Shown: piece after piece, positions 1-13,358 of the stretch
Position numbering within the stretch: position 1 is the first letter of the stretch
How the letters are laid out: the number at the start of each line of letters is the position of its first letter
Assembly: GCA_026936325.1 (NCBI GenBank)
Contig: JAPTHN010000001.1
Coordinates: 100,083,859 to 100,147,858 of the forward strand
Origin: Platynereis dumerilii
Taxonomy: Eukaryota > Annelida > Polychaeta > Phyllodocida > Nereididae
Length of the DNA: 64,000 bases
Direction: 5' to 3'
Notes under the pieces: model-generated
The model's input: the letters and a program-made list of their open reading frames with translations, nothing else
The model's database searches: none
Told to the model about the DNA's origin: nothing
Position numbers and translations under genes: made by a program

Positions 1-1982
1 CAAAACGTCATGTTTGGCGTTCTGATGACGCGTCAAAAGGAAGCTGCACATCCCTAACTGCTATTGTGCAGCCTCCGCAGCCCGGTGTGGCAGTCAGTGG
101 CAGCCAGTGGCACATCAAAGGGACCCTTCATCATTGCCATCAAATAACACTCTTTTTAAGCACCCTGATCCAGCGACACTCATGCCCCATAACACATAGC
201 ATAACAGCCACAAATCAGCAAGGCCATAGAAACCTACAAAGCTTCACAGTCGAGCTTTATTCCATGTTATAGCCTCAATGATAGCCTCTCTTATGGCCTT
301 GAAATAACTGCAATAACTTTTAATTGCAAGGCCATCCTCTCTGATTCCATAGCAGTGATGAGCTGCAATATAACTACTGACAGATAACGACAGCCAATGA
401 TAGCAAACCAGTGCATGTCAACTCCATCTATGCCCTTTCGACACTTTTATTTTCTGTCGTAATTCTTCAATTTAATCCCACGGGCATGTCAATTGTTATC
501 CACAACACACATGAGTTAATTGATGAGGCAGCAGATGGGATTTAGAGATATAAATTGCCAACAAGTTTCTGTATTGGCACCATCTTTCATCTTATCATTT
601 ATTAAGTAGTCCTTGAAGTACACCCAGAGAATCTACCCTAGACGAATCTCTCAGGAAGTCCACATTATGATAGATTTGCGTCACGAGCGTCTCAGCCAAT
701 CAGCGCTCAGCATTTTCCTCCACTTCAAAAGTTTACAGGCAATTTGCGAAGCAAATATTAACTCCTCAGAGACGTATGAGATATCATTTTAAAGGTCTCG
801 GAGAGACCTATCTACTCATATAAGAATCATACCTGTAACCCTTACGGGAAAGTGCGTAATAGCAAACTCGGCCTCATTTGCATAACTTGCTTGAAGGTCT
901 GTTCACTGGTCAGTTTTGTGGGTGTGTCTGACTTAATCACTGAAGGCTTTGCTGAAGTGTTGAAGTATTGATTAATTGTCAAACATTAAATCATCCATAC
1001 AGTGTCATAGACAGTTAAATAGTATCTGGTTTGTGTGATGTGGTTTCAACATACTAAATTTTCTTATTTGATGATGATATGACCTAAATAAAATTCTATT
1101 ATAAATGCTTTTATTGCATATCTTGAAAGTTCAATGTTTCTGCTGTTTATAAATTTTAAGACTGGCGTAATTAATTATGAAAGTTCTTTGTTAGCTCGTG
1201 TATGCCCATATTGCTAGCGAAACAGGGAAAAAGGATTTTTTTTTGCATGTTGCATATTATCACTTCCTTCGTCAATATAATATACCCCTTTGGAAAACCA
1301 AATTTAACTCTTGTGTAGAGTGTTCATTATATATCAGTATCATTCGATTCATTCATTATTTCATAGTGTGTTCTGAAATTATTTTTAGCTTAGCCGGATA
1401 AGTGCATGTGATCCATAGTGTGACCTGAGCTCATGATGTCACATTGGCATGATCCATGGATGATCCTTGGCAAAGATACTAATCCCCTAGATCTAACAAA
1501 CGACACACTGAGGTACCTCGCTCAGCCTCTTTTGCATAATGTTTTGTCTGGGGCTCGGTTCTCTAATTATAACACAGTGTCATTTTGCCGTACTTGTGGG
1601 CATGATATGACACAAAGCTGGTTCCTGAAGCAATTTTCGTTCGTCCAGTAGGCTATAAAGTAGTTATCAGACATTGATTCAAGCAAATTGGAAGGTCCGG
1701 TATTTTGTCCAGTTTTTTTTTATCTGTTCACAATATTTATCACTTACTAATGACTTTCCTTCGCACCGATCTGAGAGTCGAATTTCAGTGAAGAACACAG
1801 CTTTATATCATTATATTGGTCTTTTATCTGGCTGATTGGGATCTGAAATTTCTCTAAATGAGCAAATGTGCAATGGCACCATGTCAAAAAGGCTAACATT
1901 AGATCTACAGTTCTACACCAAGATGGAAGATCTCATTCTAATCTCCTGTAAATTGATAAGTGTGTGTTTCAACAGCGACCAC
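1..1982. other. Non-coding stretch downstream of the last visible exon
   Basis: No coding exon, RNA gene or repeat is recognised here. The stretch lies 3' of the sulfotransferase-like gene's third exon on the minus strand, so later exons of that gene could be expected in or beyond it. I looked on the minus strand for the family's downstream aspartate-rich segment and did not find it. The stretch is best read as an intron or 3' flank. Confidence 0.4.
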
Positions 1983-2194
1983 CTGAACACTTTGCATATA
2001 TTCTGCTATCTCTGGCTTAATCCAGTGGTTATTACCTGTCAATTCTTTGTTGAGGGACATTTTGTACAGTGAGTAAACAGTTTTCTTGGGATCTCTGACA
2101 ATGAAAGTGTGTTTGTATCCTTCAGGGAGATATACAGGAGTGTCCAATCTGTTCACCAGGTAGTAGGCCATGTCCTTCACAAAAATACTCTCCT
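1983..2194 (-). CDS. Exon 3 of sulfotransferase-like gene (3'-phosphate-binding motif)
   Basis: The acceptor is TTTACTTTCAG|AGGAG. The first two bases complete a Glu codon begun by the last base of exon 2, so the phase agrees. It encodes ESIFVKDMAYYLVNRLD, then HTFIVRDPKKTVYSLYK, and ends near AEYMQSVQ. The chosen donor, CAG|GTGGTC, is not strong. Without it the frame runs another 14 codons to a stop at 1938. The 3' boundary is therefore uncertain, while the coding assignment is firm. Confidence 0.82.
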
Positions 2195-5100
2195 CTGAAA
2201 GTAAAATCAACACAAAATTGTCATTAAATGGAAGGTAGTATAATACTGATCCAGGTCTTTTAAAACGTATGTTAATACAACCATTTTCGTCCATTAACTT
2301 AAAACTATTGAAGGTTGCACTATAAAGATTAACAAGAGGTTTATTGACCTTCAAAGGGCTGTTCACAAAGTTGTTTGATGTCGTTGAAAGTGCAGCCCTC
2401 GATGTTCTTCTCATTTTCGTATCTGGAGCTGACTCTTTCTGGTCCATAGTAGTATGGTCTGGAATATGGCTCCAGCAAAACCTGTAAAAATACAAAACAA
2501 AACAAACGGTTAAGATTCACTTCCAGAAAATGTACAGTCTACAATACAGATCTGATTGGTGTGTGAGTAATCATCTTCAATAAGATTTGCACTCACATTT
2601 GATGAGATATAAGAAAGAGAAGAGGATTTCTCAAAATGTTACACATTCGTCGATCCCATATGTGGAATCTTTCACCAGTTAAACAGACTGATATTACAAG
2701 ATGATGCCAGTTTAACATCTCAGATCAGCTCCTAGAGATCTGCCATGCAGCAAGTCGTTTCCCAGATTGGAATTGAACATGGTCGACCTTCAGTTGCACA
2801 TGTCTAGATGTTTTTAAGCAGAGCTAACAATTTGCCCACAGACTGTAAAATCGAGTAGTTATTCAATTGTGATATATTTTTCAGTTAGGAAAACTGATAT
2901 CTCATGTATCTGTTCTGAAGTTCATTAAAGTTTTTAAAATCTCACTTCTAAAATGTTAGGAAACCGCAAGAAATATAAAACAAGCCAATCAAAAGCATAA
3001 AGAAGTCTGATCAACGTTGTCACATTTTTTGACAGGTGTCAACGTTCTGAGATTGACATATTCCCATTTTAGACAGACTGCATTTATTCTGGTTTCCATA
3101 TAAATGCAAACCAACAAGTCTCTTCACTGGTCTTGCAATAGAATTGCTCGTTTCCTTAACACCACAGGTCCTATTTATAAATTGTTGGAGCAGGTGACAA
3201 AATAGATGGACAACTTAACAATTGAGTAAATCAGGTTTATTGTGTGATTGCAGATTGACCACCTGGAGCCTGCAGCGCCTGCAGACAGTTATGAATTTGT
3301 TGTCGTTGTTGTCTATAATGTGTTGTCAAGGAAGTGTGACAAACAACTAGAAAATAAATAAGCAAGAGAAGCGAAAAAAACAACAAGAAAAACAGATAGC
3401 AGGGAGACTGGAAGTGGAAGGAATAAGAGAAGAAGACATAACTTAGGAACTTAGGTAATGTGAACTTGTAGAGTACGTAATTTTTTTAGTCACTTTGAAA
3501 CTGGTGTATCTTTGGAACTGCTATCACCGAAGAACCACATTAAAGATGCAAAAAGTAGCAAATGCATATTTGAACCACAAAATTCCGGGTATGTATAGAT
3601 AGCACATGTAAGACTGTCTAAATAGTTGTGGCAACTGTGTCTTATGCCCCAGTCTCACGGCACGTTACGGAGAACTTTTTACCACTGAGGGGCAGCTTGA
3701 GTTGAATTCTAGGAAAAAAATGACCATCACGGCGACATACAATGTTTATAAAACCATTACATAATTAATTAAAAGCATATCACGGCGGGGTTCTTTTTGT
3801 TCACTGCGGGGAAGAAAAGTTGTAAGCCGTCCCCAAAAGTTCGCCGGGGGAAAGGAATTTCCTCCTCCTGAGGGATACTTTTATATCGCCCCGAGATATA
3901 AAAAGTACCCCTCAGGGAACCTATAACTGCCCCTCAGTGAACCTATTTCACCGCGGCGGGATGTCAAAAACTGCCGGCGAGGCTTCAAATGTCCTCCCAG
4001 GGGCAGGAAAGGTCCCCGCGGGGGCAGGAAAGGTCCCCGCGGGGGCAGGAGAGGTCCTCTCAGGGGCAGGGGATGTCCTAATATCCCGGCGGAGATGTTT
4101 TTGAGGCGTTCTCACTGAAAAAATCCACGCCGGACATCCAAAAATTAAGAAAATTTTGGGCTCTGCTCCGCCGTCATGAAAAAAAAGTTTGTACCTGTTG
4201 AATCTTTTTTGACATCCACGGCGCAGTTTTCCCATTTCTAGGAACCGCTGAGGGGAACAAAAACTTCCCCTGGGGGGATGTTAAAAGTCGACGGCGGATC
4301 ACCCAAATTCATCCAAATTACCAGGAAATACTTCGACTCCGATCTAAATAGTTCTCCGGGAGCCGCCGTGAGAATGTAGCATTAGACAACTGTTGCTAGT
4401 AGAGGAGGAAGAAGGTGAATGAAACGAGTGAAAAAGAGTCAGGGTTGTAGACGTAGGAGCTCTCCTGTTGAGAAAGGAGAAATGTGGAGGGTCCTCAGCA
4501 CGTGCTAGGAAGGTGGAGGGGACAAGCTGAAGTCTCGCGCATTGTGAGATCTGTCAATGTGCTGACATGACAGGATGTCTGAGGAAGATTACACTGCTCA
4601 GCTGTGTTCCAGATCTGCTCATGTCTGTGCTCCAGAAATGCTCCAGAAATGCTCTTGACTAATGCTACAAATGAACTGTCTTCGCTACACCTAACGTACT
4701 ACTAATTGGCAGGGGCGTAGTAACACTTGACTGCAAGAAAAGGGGAACTACCTAATTGGCAACCACAAGCAACTTCTAGATTTTTTTTTTGCCAAAAATG
4801 TTGCATGCATGGTCCTGAATAGGTGCTGTATGTATTATATTTCTTGTGTCTCAGGGGCATTAAGTGAGCTCACTCTTGATGATATGGCACTGTACTATGT
4901 GACTTATGATAATGAAATTGGTATCTGAGAAATTTGACTCAGACACTCTCATTGTTGTTTCATTAACCGGAGTAGAATTTTTATCAAAAACTTCAAAATA
5001 ACATATTATTCTTTTTTACAGATAAGTATAGGGAGACTCACAGTACTTTTAAATGAAAAGTCTGTAACTGAACTTGTTAGCCAAGCTAGGCAGCATTGTC

Positions 5101-6689
5101 ATTTTGCGAGCACAGATGCTGAGCACATAGGCTGACGATGTGTCATCACATCTGTTGCATGGCCCATTTGATATTTAATTAATTCCGAATGCTCAATGGA
5201 ACTGCAGCAAACAATAGGAGTCGCAATTTCATGCAAGTTTCACACCTGAGTAATTGACTAAATTGGATGAACAAAATAGATGAGCATTGCGAATGTACGG
5301 AGCGTTAAATGTACTCTGCTGCAGATGGGGTATTAATAATGACACTGAGAGTGTCATAATGAGAAATAGGCCGAAAGAGAGGAGAGAAGAGGAAAACACA
5401 GTACAGCACAGAAGTTAATCTCATTGAAATTGTTTAAATTTGGTGTTCAGATAGCATAAAAATACAATATTTGTAATTTAATCATCACAGTTCCTCCTAT
5501 CTAACGGAAACGTTATAGCCACTATTGGACACGGCATGGAATAGCAGTAGGACATTTAACTCACTTGGTCATTCTTAATTAACTAACAGCTGCCCAGTCC
5601 TGATAAGCTTTTACCATCACTACATAAATGACATGTGTGACCTTGGTTAGATTGCTGTAGCATATCACCCGCAGCCGCCCTAAAAGTTTATTAAAACGCC
5701 AACCGCAACAAGTCAATGCATTATTACTTGTCTGCAGGCTTTATGACTTCTATAAAATTCCAGTGGCCCAGTACTGTCTGGGACACAGGATCTTTGGGGA
5801 ATGGGGAGAGGCATGTGAAATCTCTGAGTTGGTGTACCAAGAAGGAATTAAAGGCACATCTCTGTTCCAGCAAACAACCACTGGGCTCCCTAATGAAACC
5901 CACAATCAATCGGATGCTTTCATACGCCTCAGAGATTGCCAGGGTAGCATTCCTCACACGATTCCAAAGCAGTATGCTTCAAGCTTTCAATCGCCATCTT
6001 GATTAAAGGCAGTTAAGTGACCTGCCTGCTTGCTCCAAGGCAAACTATCCTGTCCCAAGGCTGGTATCACTTACATTATTAGTCAGGAGGCTGTCAGCTC
6101 CCGGCCCACTCCCTAGACTCATCGTTTGTCTAAAGCTTCTCAGGTTCACAAAGCTTTTTACACAAAGTGCATCGTTCAGATGAGCCAGGAGGCCTTGTCC
6201 TGCCCACGTTGTCAAAACTAATGAAAAGGCTCCAGTTGGAGTGGCGTATCACAGAGCAGCGGAAGAGATTTTGCTGGGGGGGGGGGGGGGGGTTTGTTTA
6301 AAAATCTACTCAAATCTCTCAAACAAATTTAGAAATGTACACAGTTATTACGACTGCATTCATTAGGTGTGTATAGTATGACATAAATCTTATGCAAACC
6401 TGCTTACCAAAAGGTAAAACATACGGTATTGTACTACAGTCTGTTTGTGAATAGAATAATCTAAGATTAGAACAGTAGAACAGAGCAGAGTAGAATAGAC
6501 TAAAGAGAATGATGAAAATAGAGTATGTAGTCAACTGTTGTAACATAATAGAAAGGGGAAGTCACGTAATTTTAAAAAATGACATCATCTTACCTTGACA
6601 CTCTGCCTGTTCATCATGGCCCTGAAGAAGGCTGTGGAGATACTTCTGGGTACAGCCCACAGGAACACCCTGGGTTTATCCGACGCCAT
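1983..6689 (-). CDS. Sulfotransferase-like P-loop protein gene, N-terminal three exons (3' incomplete)
   Basis: This is the only host gene I can support. Joining 6689-6594, 2481-2349 and 2194-1983 on the minus strand gives about 146 residues in one frame. Residues 8-24 hold the P-loop-like segment VFLWAVPRSISTAFFRA, which takes the place of the phosphosulfate-binding loop of sulfotransferases. Residues 33-47 read VLLEPYSRPYYYGPE, followed by a linker and then FVKDMAYYL. The segment HTFIVRDPKKTVYSLYK matches the family's 3'-phosphate-binding RxP...S motif. This order is typical of a group of sulfotransferase-like P-loop proteins of about 280-350 residues, often annotated in marine invertebrates as branched-chain-aminotransferase-like or uncharacterised. 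Substrate and reaction are unknown; a cytosolic location is inferred because no signal peptide is seen. The C-terminal half is missing from the window. The exon joins are phase-consistent, which argues for a functional gene rather than a retrocopy. Confidence 0.85.
2349..2481 (-). CDS. Exon 2 of sulfotransferase-like gene
   Basis: The acceptor reads TTTTTACAG|GTTTTGC and the donor GAAG|GTCAAT. The exon has 133 bases: 44 codons plus one base. It encodes VLLEPYSRPYYYGPERVSSR followed by an acidic, helix-like stretch ending CEQPFE. A different reading frame runs open across this exon, the intron and exon 3, so a single-exon call here would give a wrong N-terminus. The donor is weak at +3. Confidence 0.85.
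3645..4381. mobile_element. Non-autonomous TIR DNA transposon, PIF/Harbinger-like, TTA target duplication
   Basis: The left end TGCCCCAGTCTCACGGC and the inverted right end TGCTACATTCTCACGGC form an imperfect TIR that continues through a shared CGGAGAACT. TTA flanks it at 3642-3644 and 4382-4384, fitting the Harbinger TWA preference. The 737-bp interior is unusually GC-rich for this window. It contains tandem copies of a unit like GGGGCAGGAAAGGTCCCCGC near 4000-4075. No transposase is present, and an open frame on the minus strand is just the repeat read through. Superfamily is inferred from target length and end style only. Confidence 0.65.
6276..6292. repeat. G17 homopolymer
   Basis: An uninterrupted run of 17 G on the plus strand. 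Its length is likely to vary between individuals and between assemblies. Confidence 0.95.
6594..6689 (-). CDS. Exon 1 of sulfotransferase-like gene (start codon and P-loop)
   Basis: This exon encodes 32 residues beginning MASDKPRVFLWAVPRS and ending RQSVK. It is followed directly by a consensus donor, AAG|GTAAGA. The start is the ATG ending at 6689, and the P-loop follows within ten residues, as is usual for the family. It ends in phase 0, which matches exon 2. Confidence 0.88.
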
Positions 6690-6703
6690 TCTTGTTTATT
6701 GTT
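6690..6703 (-). other. 5' UTR portion of exon 1 and its splice acceptor
   Basis: On the minus strand a T-rich tract ending TTTTTCAG precedes 14 untranslated bases and then the ATG. This implies at least one further non-coding 5' exon at higher coordinates, so the promoter is not next to the start codon. I could not locate that exon. Confidence 0.6.
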
Positions 6704-9700
6704 CTGAAAAATAAAAGCATCAGGTAAATTGGATTTGAAAGGTACAAGCAATTCGCATTAACCGGGGGCTAATTGCTAACAAAGCTAATTCAAGGCAAAT
6801 TGTGTCTCTCAAAAGGCACACAAAAGGCTCACATGGGGTAATTGAGTTATGCCAAGACGTATTACAAGCACTCGATTTATTATGCTTCTTTCTTTTTTGC
6901 TCTGAGGGTAGATTGATTATTTTCAAGAGCACTGCAGGATGCAAACCCTCCAACCAGCGATCCATCACAGCCAGCTGTCTGCTTAAGGAGCATTTCTTTT
7001 TTGCTTGGGGTGTAGATGGATGATTTACCAACCAGTGGAATGTTGATCTCTGACATTCAACCATGAATAAGAGGCCTGCTATTGGTCCTGCTATTGGTCC
7101 TGCCTGCCAGGAGTTGCTAGGAGACATTTTCTGAGGAGGGTGTAGTGTCTTTTTATCCCTTTAGACCCACACAAGGAATGGCACACAGAAAGGCAGAGAC
7201 TGCCAGAGAGAACGGGTAGAGGAATGGCAGGAGTGATATAGAGTGCTTAGATGGTGCAGTAATGCTGTGTGATGCTAGGGGCAAGTGGAGTTGCTGTCAT
7301 GGATGCGGCTGTTGGCTTTGTTCAAGGGGTTAAAGGACATCCGGTGAGTCAGTTGACCCTGTCCGGTGAGTGGGCAGCGGGCATCGTAAGCTACGGTCAA
7401 ATGGCTCCGCACCATGGTCAGTGGGCAGCCTTTATCAGTCAGTGGGATGTATTGAGTTCCCTTGCGCTCCCTGCATCCATCATGTTCTGGAAGGAGAATG
7501 CTGCAGCCTTGGATGCATGGGGGGCTACAAGGGGCTGTTGTGGCGGCACAGATTCCGATTCACGGAGCCCGCTCTCGTAAATCACAAAGGCATCTGGGCT
7601 GTGCGGTTGGGGAGGCAGGGGAGGCAGGGCGATTTGGCATCCATGATGGCATCCATGATGGCCAATCAATAGTGAATATATCTGCCTGTCTCCACTCATA
7701 TCCGACCCGGCTTTGATTTACTTGCAAATTAGATTACAAGGGTTGTAGCGCGGGCCACGGGGATTGCAGGGCTTAAGCGGAAGTCCTGATGGAGGCCCAA
7801 AACAATAAGCGTTGCAACGGACGGGCTCTGCGGCTCTAGGAGACACACCCACGGCCTGCACTTCATTGCTATAGCAAATCTCACTAGGTGCTATTCAATT
7901 ATCTTGCTGCCGGCAGTGGGTCATTAAGGATACATCCTTGAAATTGCTACAGGTTTTAATTGGAGGCCCATGGCAGCTGATTCTGGGCATAGTATGGGAC
8001 TAATATATCTAGAGTCAGAATATAGTTAATGTAGGCAAATATCATAAAGATTGCTGGGTTTGGAACTTTGGATGATATTATGCACTTTTACATTGTCCTG
8101 TCAACATATAGGCCTACTCTACGTCATGTTAGATAGTACTATAGCTGGAGGGCGGTCGTGACTAGATTTGGCTTGTAATGATTACTTGAGTGACAAAGAG
8201 CCCACTGTGACTGCGGTGACTGTGTCCCTCCTTGCAAGGTTGTCACACTCGTGTCAGACTGGCGTCACACTCGTGTCAATGGTGTCATCATTAGTGGAGG
8301 CTTGGCTGCCCCAGAAGTGCTCAGGGCAACGTTAATCGCCGAGAGACTGCTCCGCGACTGCTCCGTGACTGCTCTGTGACTTGGGAGAATGCCCTGTCTC
8401 CTTTTTTGCCTCTCTTGCAAGTTCCCTTCCTGCTCCTCAAGGCACGTTGCCTCTTTCCACCCCACCATGGTCAGCCTGCCTGCCTCACTAATACCCATTG
8501 TGGGCCACAAAGCTTTGAATACCTCACTCTCTTTTCATGGGTTGATTTCAGTTCACTGCTAAAGCTTCTGGCTCAAGCTTCTGGCTCTAGTTTCTGACCC
8601 TGTTTTGGTGATGCTATGAGGAAGCTGCTTTTGCCTGCTTCGCTAGCCAGCTTCTCTTGCTCATGGTGCTTTCATGAATTTTTTGGAAGCTCCTCGGGCT
8701 CGGCTGTTTGTTTGGTTTCCATGCAGCACCAGCAGAACGGGTAGACCAGGGAAGCACAAGCTGTAGAAAAAGAAACCCGCCTGGCAAAAGCAATGGAGGT
8801 AGAAGCCCTTTTCTCATTTTTTCTCCTGATATTTTTCGCCTCTTGTTTTCCAAACTCCCTTGCACAGTGAGTTACAAAGCCAGCATGGGTGCGCCTCCAT
8901 TCCATTTCATTCCAAGCCATTCCATTCCATCCCAGGCTGGCAAGCAAGCAAGCAAGCAGATAACCCGGAGCTCTTGCCCATCAAAACCCGCTGCATGCCT
9001 GACCGTATTTGGCAAGGAGCTCTCAAGTGACCGTGAATAATCACCTCATTTATCTTTCCAACCAAGTCCTCATCCAGAGCTCCATTCATAGAGCACTACG
9101 ACCAAACTAAAGCACATGGGCGAAATGTTCAAGGGAAATGAAGACAAATGAGAAGGGACAACTGGAAATAAAGCAGCGAGAAGTTGAAAATTCATCATGA
9201 ACCACTTCAAAAGGCTTTATGAAATCAACTTTCCGGATTTGGGATCCCTCTGGTGTTTGCATTCTGATTCAAGCTAAATACAGACGAGGACATTGTAATG
9301 CAAGATCTAGTGACTAGCTTGGTAACTCATAATTATACTGCTTCAAATATTCTTTCAATGGTCTGGAGAGTTTATATAATTACATGTATAAGTAAGATGA
9401 TGTTTCACCCTAACTGCTCTAAACAAGTTTTGGATACTACTGACCAATCGTCTCCACTTAAACAGTTAAAAGATACAAAATACGTGTATAGTAAATCCAA
9501 ATTCTGTAAGATATGTTTCTAGAGAACAATTGAACAATCTGTGAATGGCTCAGTCTCCAGCTGATCCAAACCCACGACCACCCATGGCGAGACACAAGTC
9601 ATCAACCCCTTAACCACATAACCACGAACCACAAGGAGCTAGGCGATGGCTTCGACTGCCCTTTACAGCTTTCCTTTACTCCCTAGTTCTCCCTGTAGCC

Positions 9701-9920
9701 CTTCCTGCAGCTCTCCCTTTACTCTTGTGTGATACATTCTATTAAGGGCCAGATTAGAAGCATGGGGTTCCGTTATTGGGCAAACATGTCATTCTGTTGT
9801 CAAACTGCATGATTGACAGCTGATGGGCTTAGCCTGACTCTGTCATTAACCTTGCCCAGTGGAGCTGAAGCAACTACAATCAAACTGATGTATGGGGTTG
9901 TTGCTAAGACCCCGGCCATG

Positions 9921-9958
9921 TTCTGCCCTGTTCTGCCCTGTTCTGCCCTGTTCTACCC
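9921..9958. repeat. Short 10-bp tandem repeat
   Basis: About four copies of TTCTGCCCTG, the last one altered. Confidence 0.85.
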
Positions 9959-10186
9959 TTCTAGCCACATAGCAGCCCTGTCAGGGCAGACTGGCAAGCA
10001 GGATCAGTCTGGCATGCTAAATGCCCAACTAGCAGGAAGGACTAGGAACAGACAATCCCAAGGCTGCAGGAACCCACGTGGAATAAGATGCTGTAAATGT
10101 TAGCTGTATGTTACACGTAGTTTAGCATGCTCCCAACTTGAAGTCTCAAGACTATAATTGCAGGTGTTTTTAAAACCAGGCATTGT

Positions 10187-10199
10187 GGGGGGGGGGGGG
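10187..10199. repeat. G13 homopolymer
   Basis: An uninterrupted G run on the plus strand. Confidence 0.95.
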
Positions 10200-13100
10200 T
10201 GTATTGTGCATGTACATGTAATATATTTCCAAGAAAAAGAGAGATGTTAATAAAAACAAAAGTTCACATCATTGCCTCCATGTCAGAAAGATATTAACTA
10301 AGTAAATGCTACAATATAGCATTGTCAGCAAAAAGACAGCAACTTATACATGCACTTGAAACACGCCATACTGTAATTTAGTACTTAATTTAGCACTGAA
10401 CAAGGTTGCTCTTTTACATAACCTGCTGCCATGCTACTAAACAATAAAAACACTAACATTGGGCCATCTATTTATACTACATACATGTATCATCGTATAT
10501 CACATTGTTTATGAACCATTTCATGTTCTGTTATTAGGAAAGTAGGCCCGTGTATTTCAACTTAATTGCTGGAAATTAGTATTTAATTAAGACTGATGGT
10601 TTAAGGCCTCCTTTGAGGGGAGGAGACTGATTACACGAATTTGTTTTCCACTGACACCTTGTAGATTAAATATGCAAAGCCCAGGCAGGCCTAACGACTG
10701 TTTTGACAACAGAAATTGGCAAAGCAAGTCATTACCTTGCTAGGGGGACATCTCATGGCTTGTAGGAATCTCATTTACAAGAGCAATGGCCTATGGGACT
10801 CACCCTAGTTCAGCTACCCTACCCTTGCTGACCTGTCCCCCAGCAGGATCACCACTGCTATCAGTCTGCTTGTCCAACAATGCCCCATGTCCCATACGTG
10901 TTTATTGAAATGCCTACAACCATTACTTCTCACACAGTTAGTGTAGACACGACCTGGGTATTAGTACAAACAGTCAAAGGGCATTATTAGTATGTGTTAA
11001 CTTACATTGGTTGTGAGTGATTAATTGGATTTTCTTTATAGGTAAAGACACATTAGGCCTAATATTCTTTAAGCCATCGCTCAAAGTGGATTTATTTATA
11101 TAACCTTATATCTTTCATCAGGGTAACAATAGGCCTACTGCGAAACTGTTTTACAATTGACCATGATTAGATGCGTCAATATGTCTATCTTGGGGCCAAG
11201 TTGGTATCTAGATAGATCGAGCAATCCTTGTATCAATCGCTCTATCCATCTATCTTGTGTCTATATGCATATCCATTTGTCTATCTATCTGTTTTCAGTT
11301 CGGCAATTTGGATTTGAAATGTTTTCAAACTCTACCAGAATGACATGGTTTTTTGCATGCCTAACAAATTGCGCAGTTTGTGCTCACAAATAGTCAAATT
11401 TGGAGACCGCAACTGTGCATCATTCTGGAAATAAGTCACTTGAGGCCCATGTATGAGACAGGCGTATGGCAACCCTCTGGTAAAATAGTGAAAGCAATAT
11501 TGTTGACTCGGGGCACTCTCCCATAATCTATGACACCAGACAACAGACTGGGGTAGGAGAGCTGTTCATCTCAGCTCATATTGAGTCTCATTCGAGAATG
11601 CTTCACCCCCTTGCAGTATGCCATTCCAGGAGGGAGAGTTGGCTGAGCTAGAAGCCTCTGCATATTTGTTTAGTTAATGTGCTTTAAGTTGTTTAAAGAG
11701 GCATCATGGTTATGAATATGAACAGTATGCAGACAGATTATGAGCAACATCCAACTCTGGCAAGTGCCTCATATTGTTTGCCCGTCCTATTCAATTTAGG
11801 GACGTTTAATTCACTTGTGATATGGCGCCATGACGCCGATAACGTTCTGGGACGTCTGGTGACGGCCGTCCTGATAACCCTTTGGCCTTCCATTCAGTGC
11901 ACCCCCCCCCTCTCCCTTAAAGCATCAGAACTGTAAACGTCAGCACTGCTTTAATATCGCCCCTCTCCAGTTCCCATAATCAATAACCCTGATTCTCTTG
12001 ATTTCATCTCTGCCCAATATTAACCCCCCTCCTCCCGCCCAACCTGGCCAGAGCGAGAAGGGAAGGGCAGAAGGAAAGCATCAGGGAAAGAGAGAAAGCT
12101 ATATATAGATAGACAGACAGGAAGCAAAACAAGGGTTAGAAAGAAAATGTTAGAGAATGGCAAAGGAGAATAAGAAGGAACAAAGTACAGGGCTGAACTG
12201 ATAGGGTTTTATCGTAACTTTACTTTCTGCGTGTTTGCCCTGATTAGGTTCTGAAAAGGGACAGACGAGAAACATGGTAATGGGGCTTGGTGCACTGTTC
12301 TAACGGGATAAAAAATGTTCTGATGTAAGCCTAACTTGCGGGAATAAACCAAGGTCCCAGTGTATTGCAGCCAAGTTTGCAACCACTGATCTATGTTTTA
12401 AGCTCCAGAAAGACAGTTATAAACAGACAAAATGAAAATAAATGAACCACAAAAGAATGGCAGACAGAAAGAAACTAGAATACATTTTGAAACAAGGAAG
12501 GAAACAGGCAAAAAGAAAGAAAGGAATCTGGCAAGGTAGCAGGTAAGCGAAGTCAGGGAAGCAGGCAAAGAAGAAAGGAGCAAGCGATGACTACTTGAAG
12601 ACAAAGGTAAGACATAACTAATTTTAAAAAGAATAAATATGCAATCCTGAATAAGATTTGCATGTAACAATATATCCTATAATCGAAGAAAGCAAACCAG
12701 CAAGAAGTGAGGGACGAAGAAGAAAAAAAAAGTTGAAGAAAGAAGAGTAAAGTTCTGGGGAGGAAAAAGGAGGACTGTCACTCCAAGAGAGGTGTCGAAA
12801 CAGAATATAGCCAATGAGTTACGAGGTGTTATTTGTGGGTTCTGACATTGAGAAATTCATTCATTAGCCATGTCTTGGAAATGCTGAAACTTCTAATGAA
12901 TTGAATTCAAGAATGAATCAAGATTTCCTGCCAATTCTTCATTTTTTATCACCTTCCAATTAAACTGCAGAATGTTGAAGCATGTGACAAGTACAATGCC
13001 TCCATGCGAATCCCACTTATAAATTTAATCTCCAGCCTGATAAATTAATTTTCTGTCATTTTCATTTCAATTAATCCCATTACAGACGTTCACACTCGAG

Positions 13101-13212
13101 AGGACTTTTGACACTCGAACCAAGCAGTTTGGTTTTAGTTTTATTTCCCAGATTTTACATTTCTTGTAAGAAAATGATACATTTTCACAAATGTCAACCA
13201 CGTGTCAATCCT

Positions 13213-13299
<87 letters not shown>

Positions 13300-13358
13300 G
13301 TCTGGCTATCTGGCTATCTATCTAGCTATCTATCTAGCTATCTATCTTGCTATCTATC
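13213..13358. repeat. (TATC)n microsatellite
   Basis: A near-perfect TATC array runs to about 13299. It continues as a degenerating part with TGGC and TAGC variants. Unlike the array at 17864, no SINE body precedes it. Confidence 0.95.

Larger units (their letters stand above)
2482..6593 (-). other. Intron 1 of sulfotransferase-like gene
   Basis: This 4.1-kb intron has GT and AG ends on the minus strand. It contains one recognisable insertion, the Harbinger-like element at 3645-4381, and a G homopolymer near its 5' end. Small open frames between 5716 and 6006 show no family resemblance. Intron 2 (2195-2348) is only 154 bases and holds nothing notable. Confidence 0.75.
6704..13212. other. Long non-coding stretch upstream of the sulfotransferase-like gene
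   Basis: I see no gene here. The part at about 7250-9000 is richer in GC and carries small direct repeats, for example GCTATTGGTCCT twice near 7079-7103 and CATCCATGATGG twice near 7639. The upstream non-coding exon and promoter of the gene may lie here but could not be placed. From about 12050 to 12780 the plus strand is purine-rich. Short open frames do not resemble proteins. Confidence 0.4.

Noticed and set aside
3948-4235. 95-codon frame with SPAPAGTFPAP repeats
   Set aside because: Tandem GGGGCAGGAAAGG units of the Harbinger-like element read on the minus strand.
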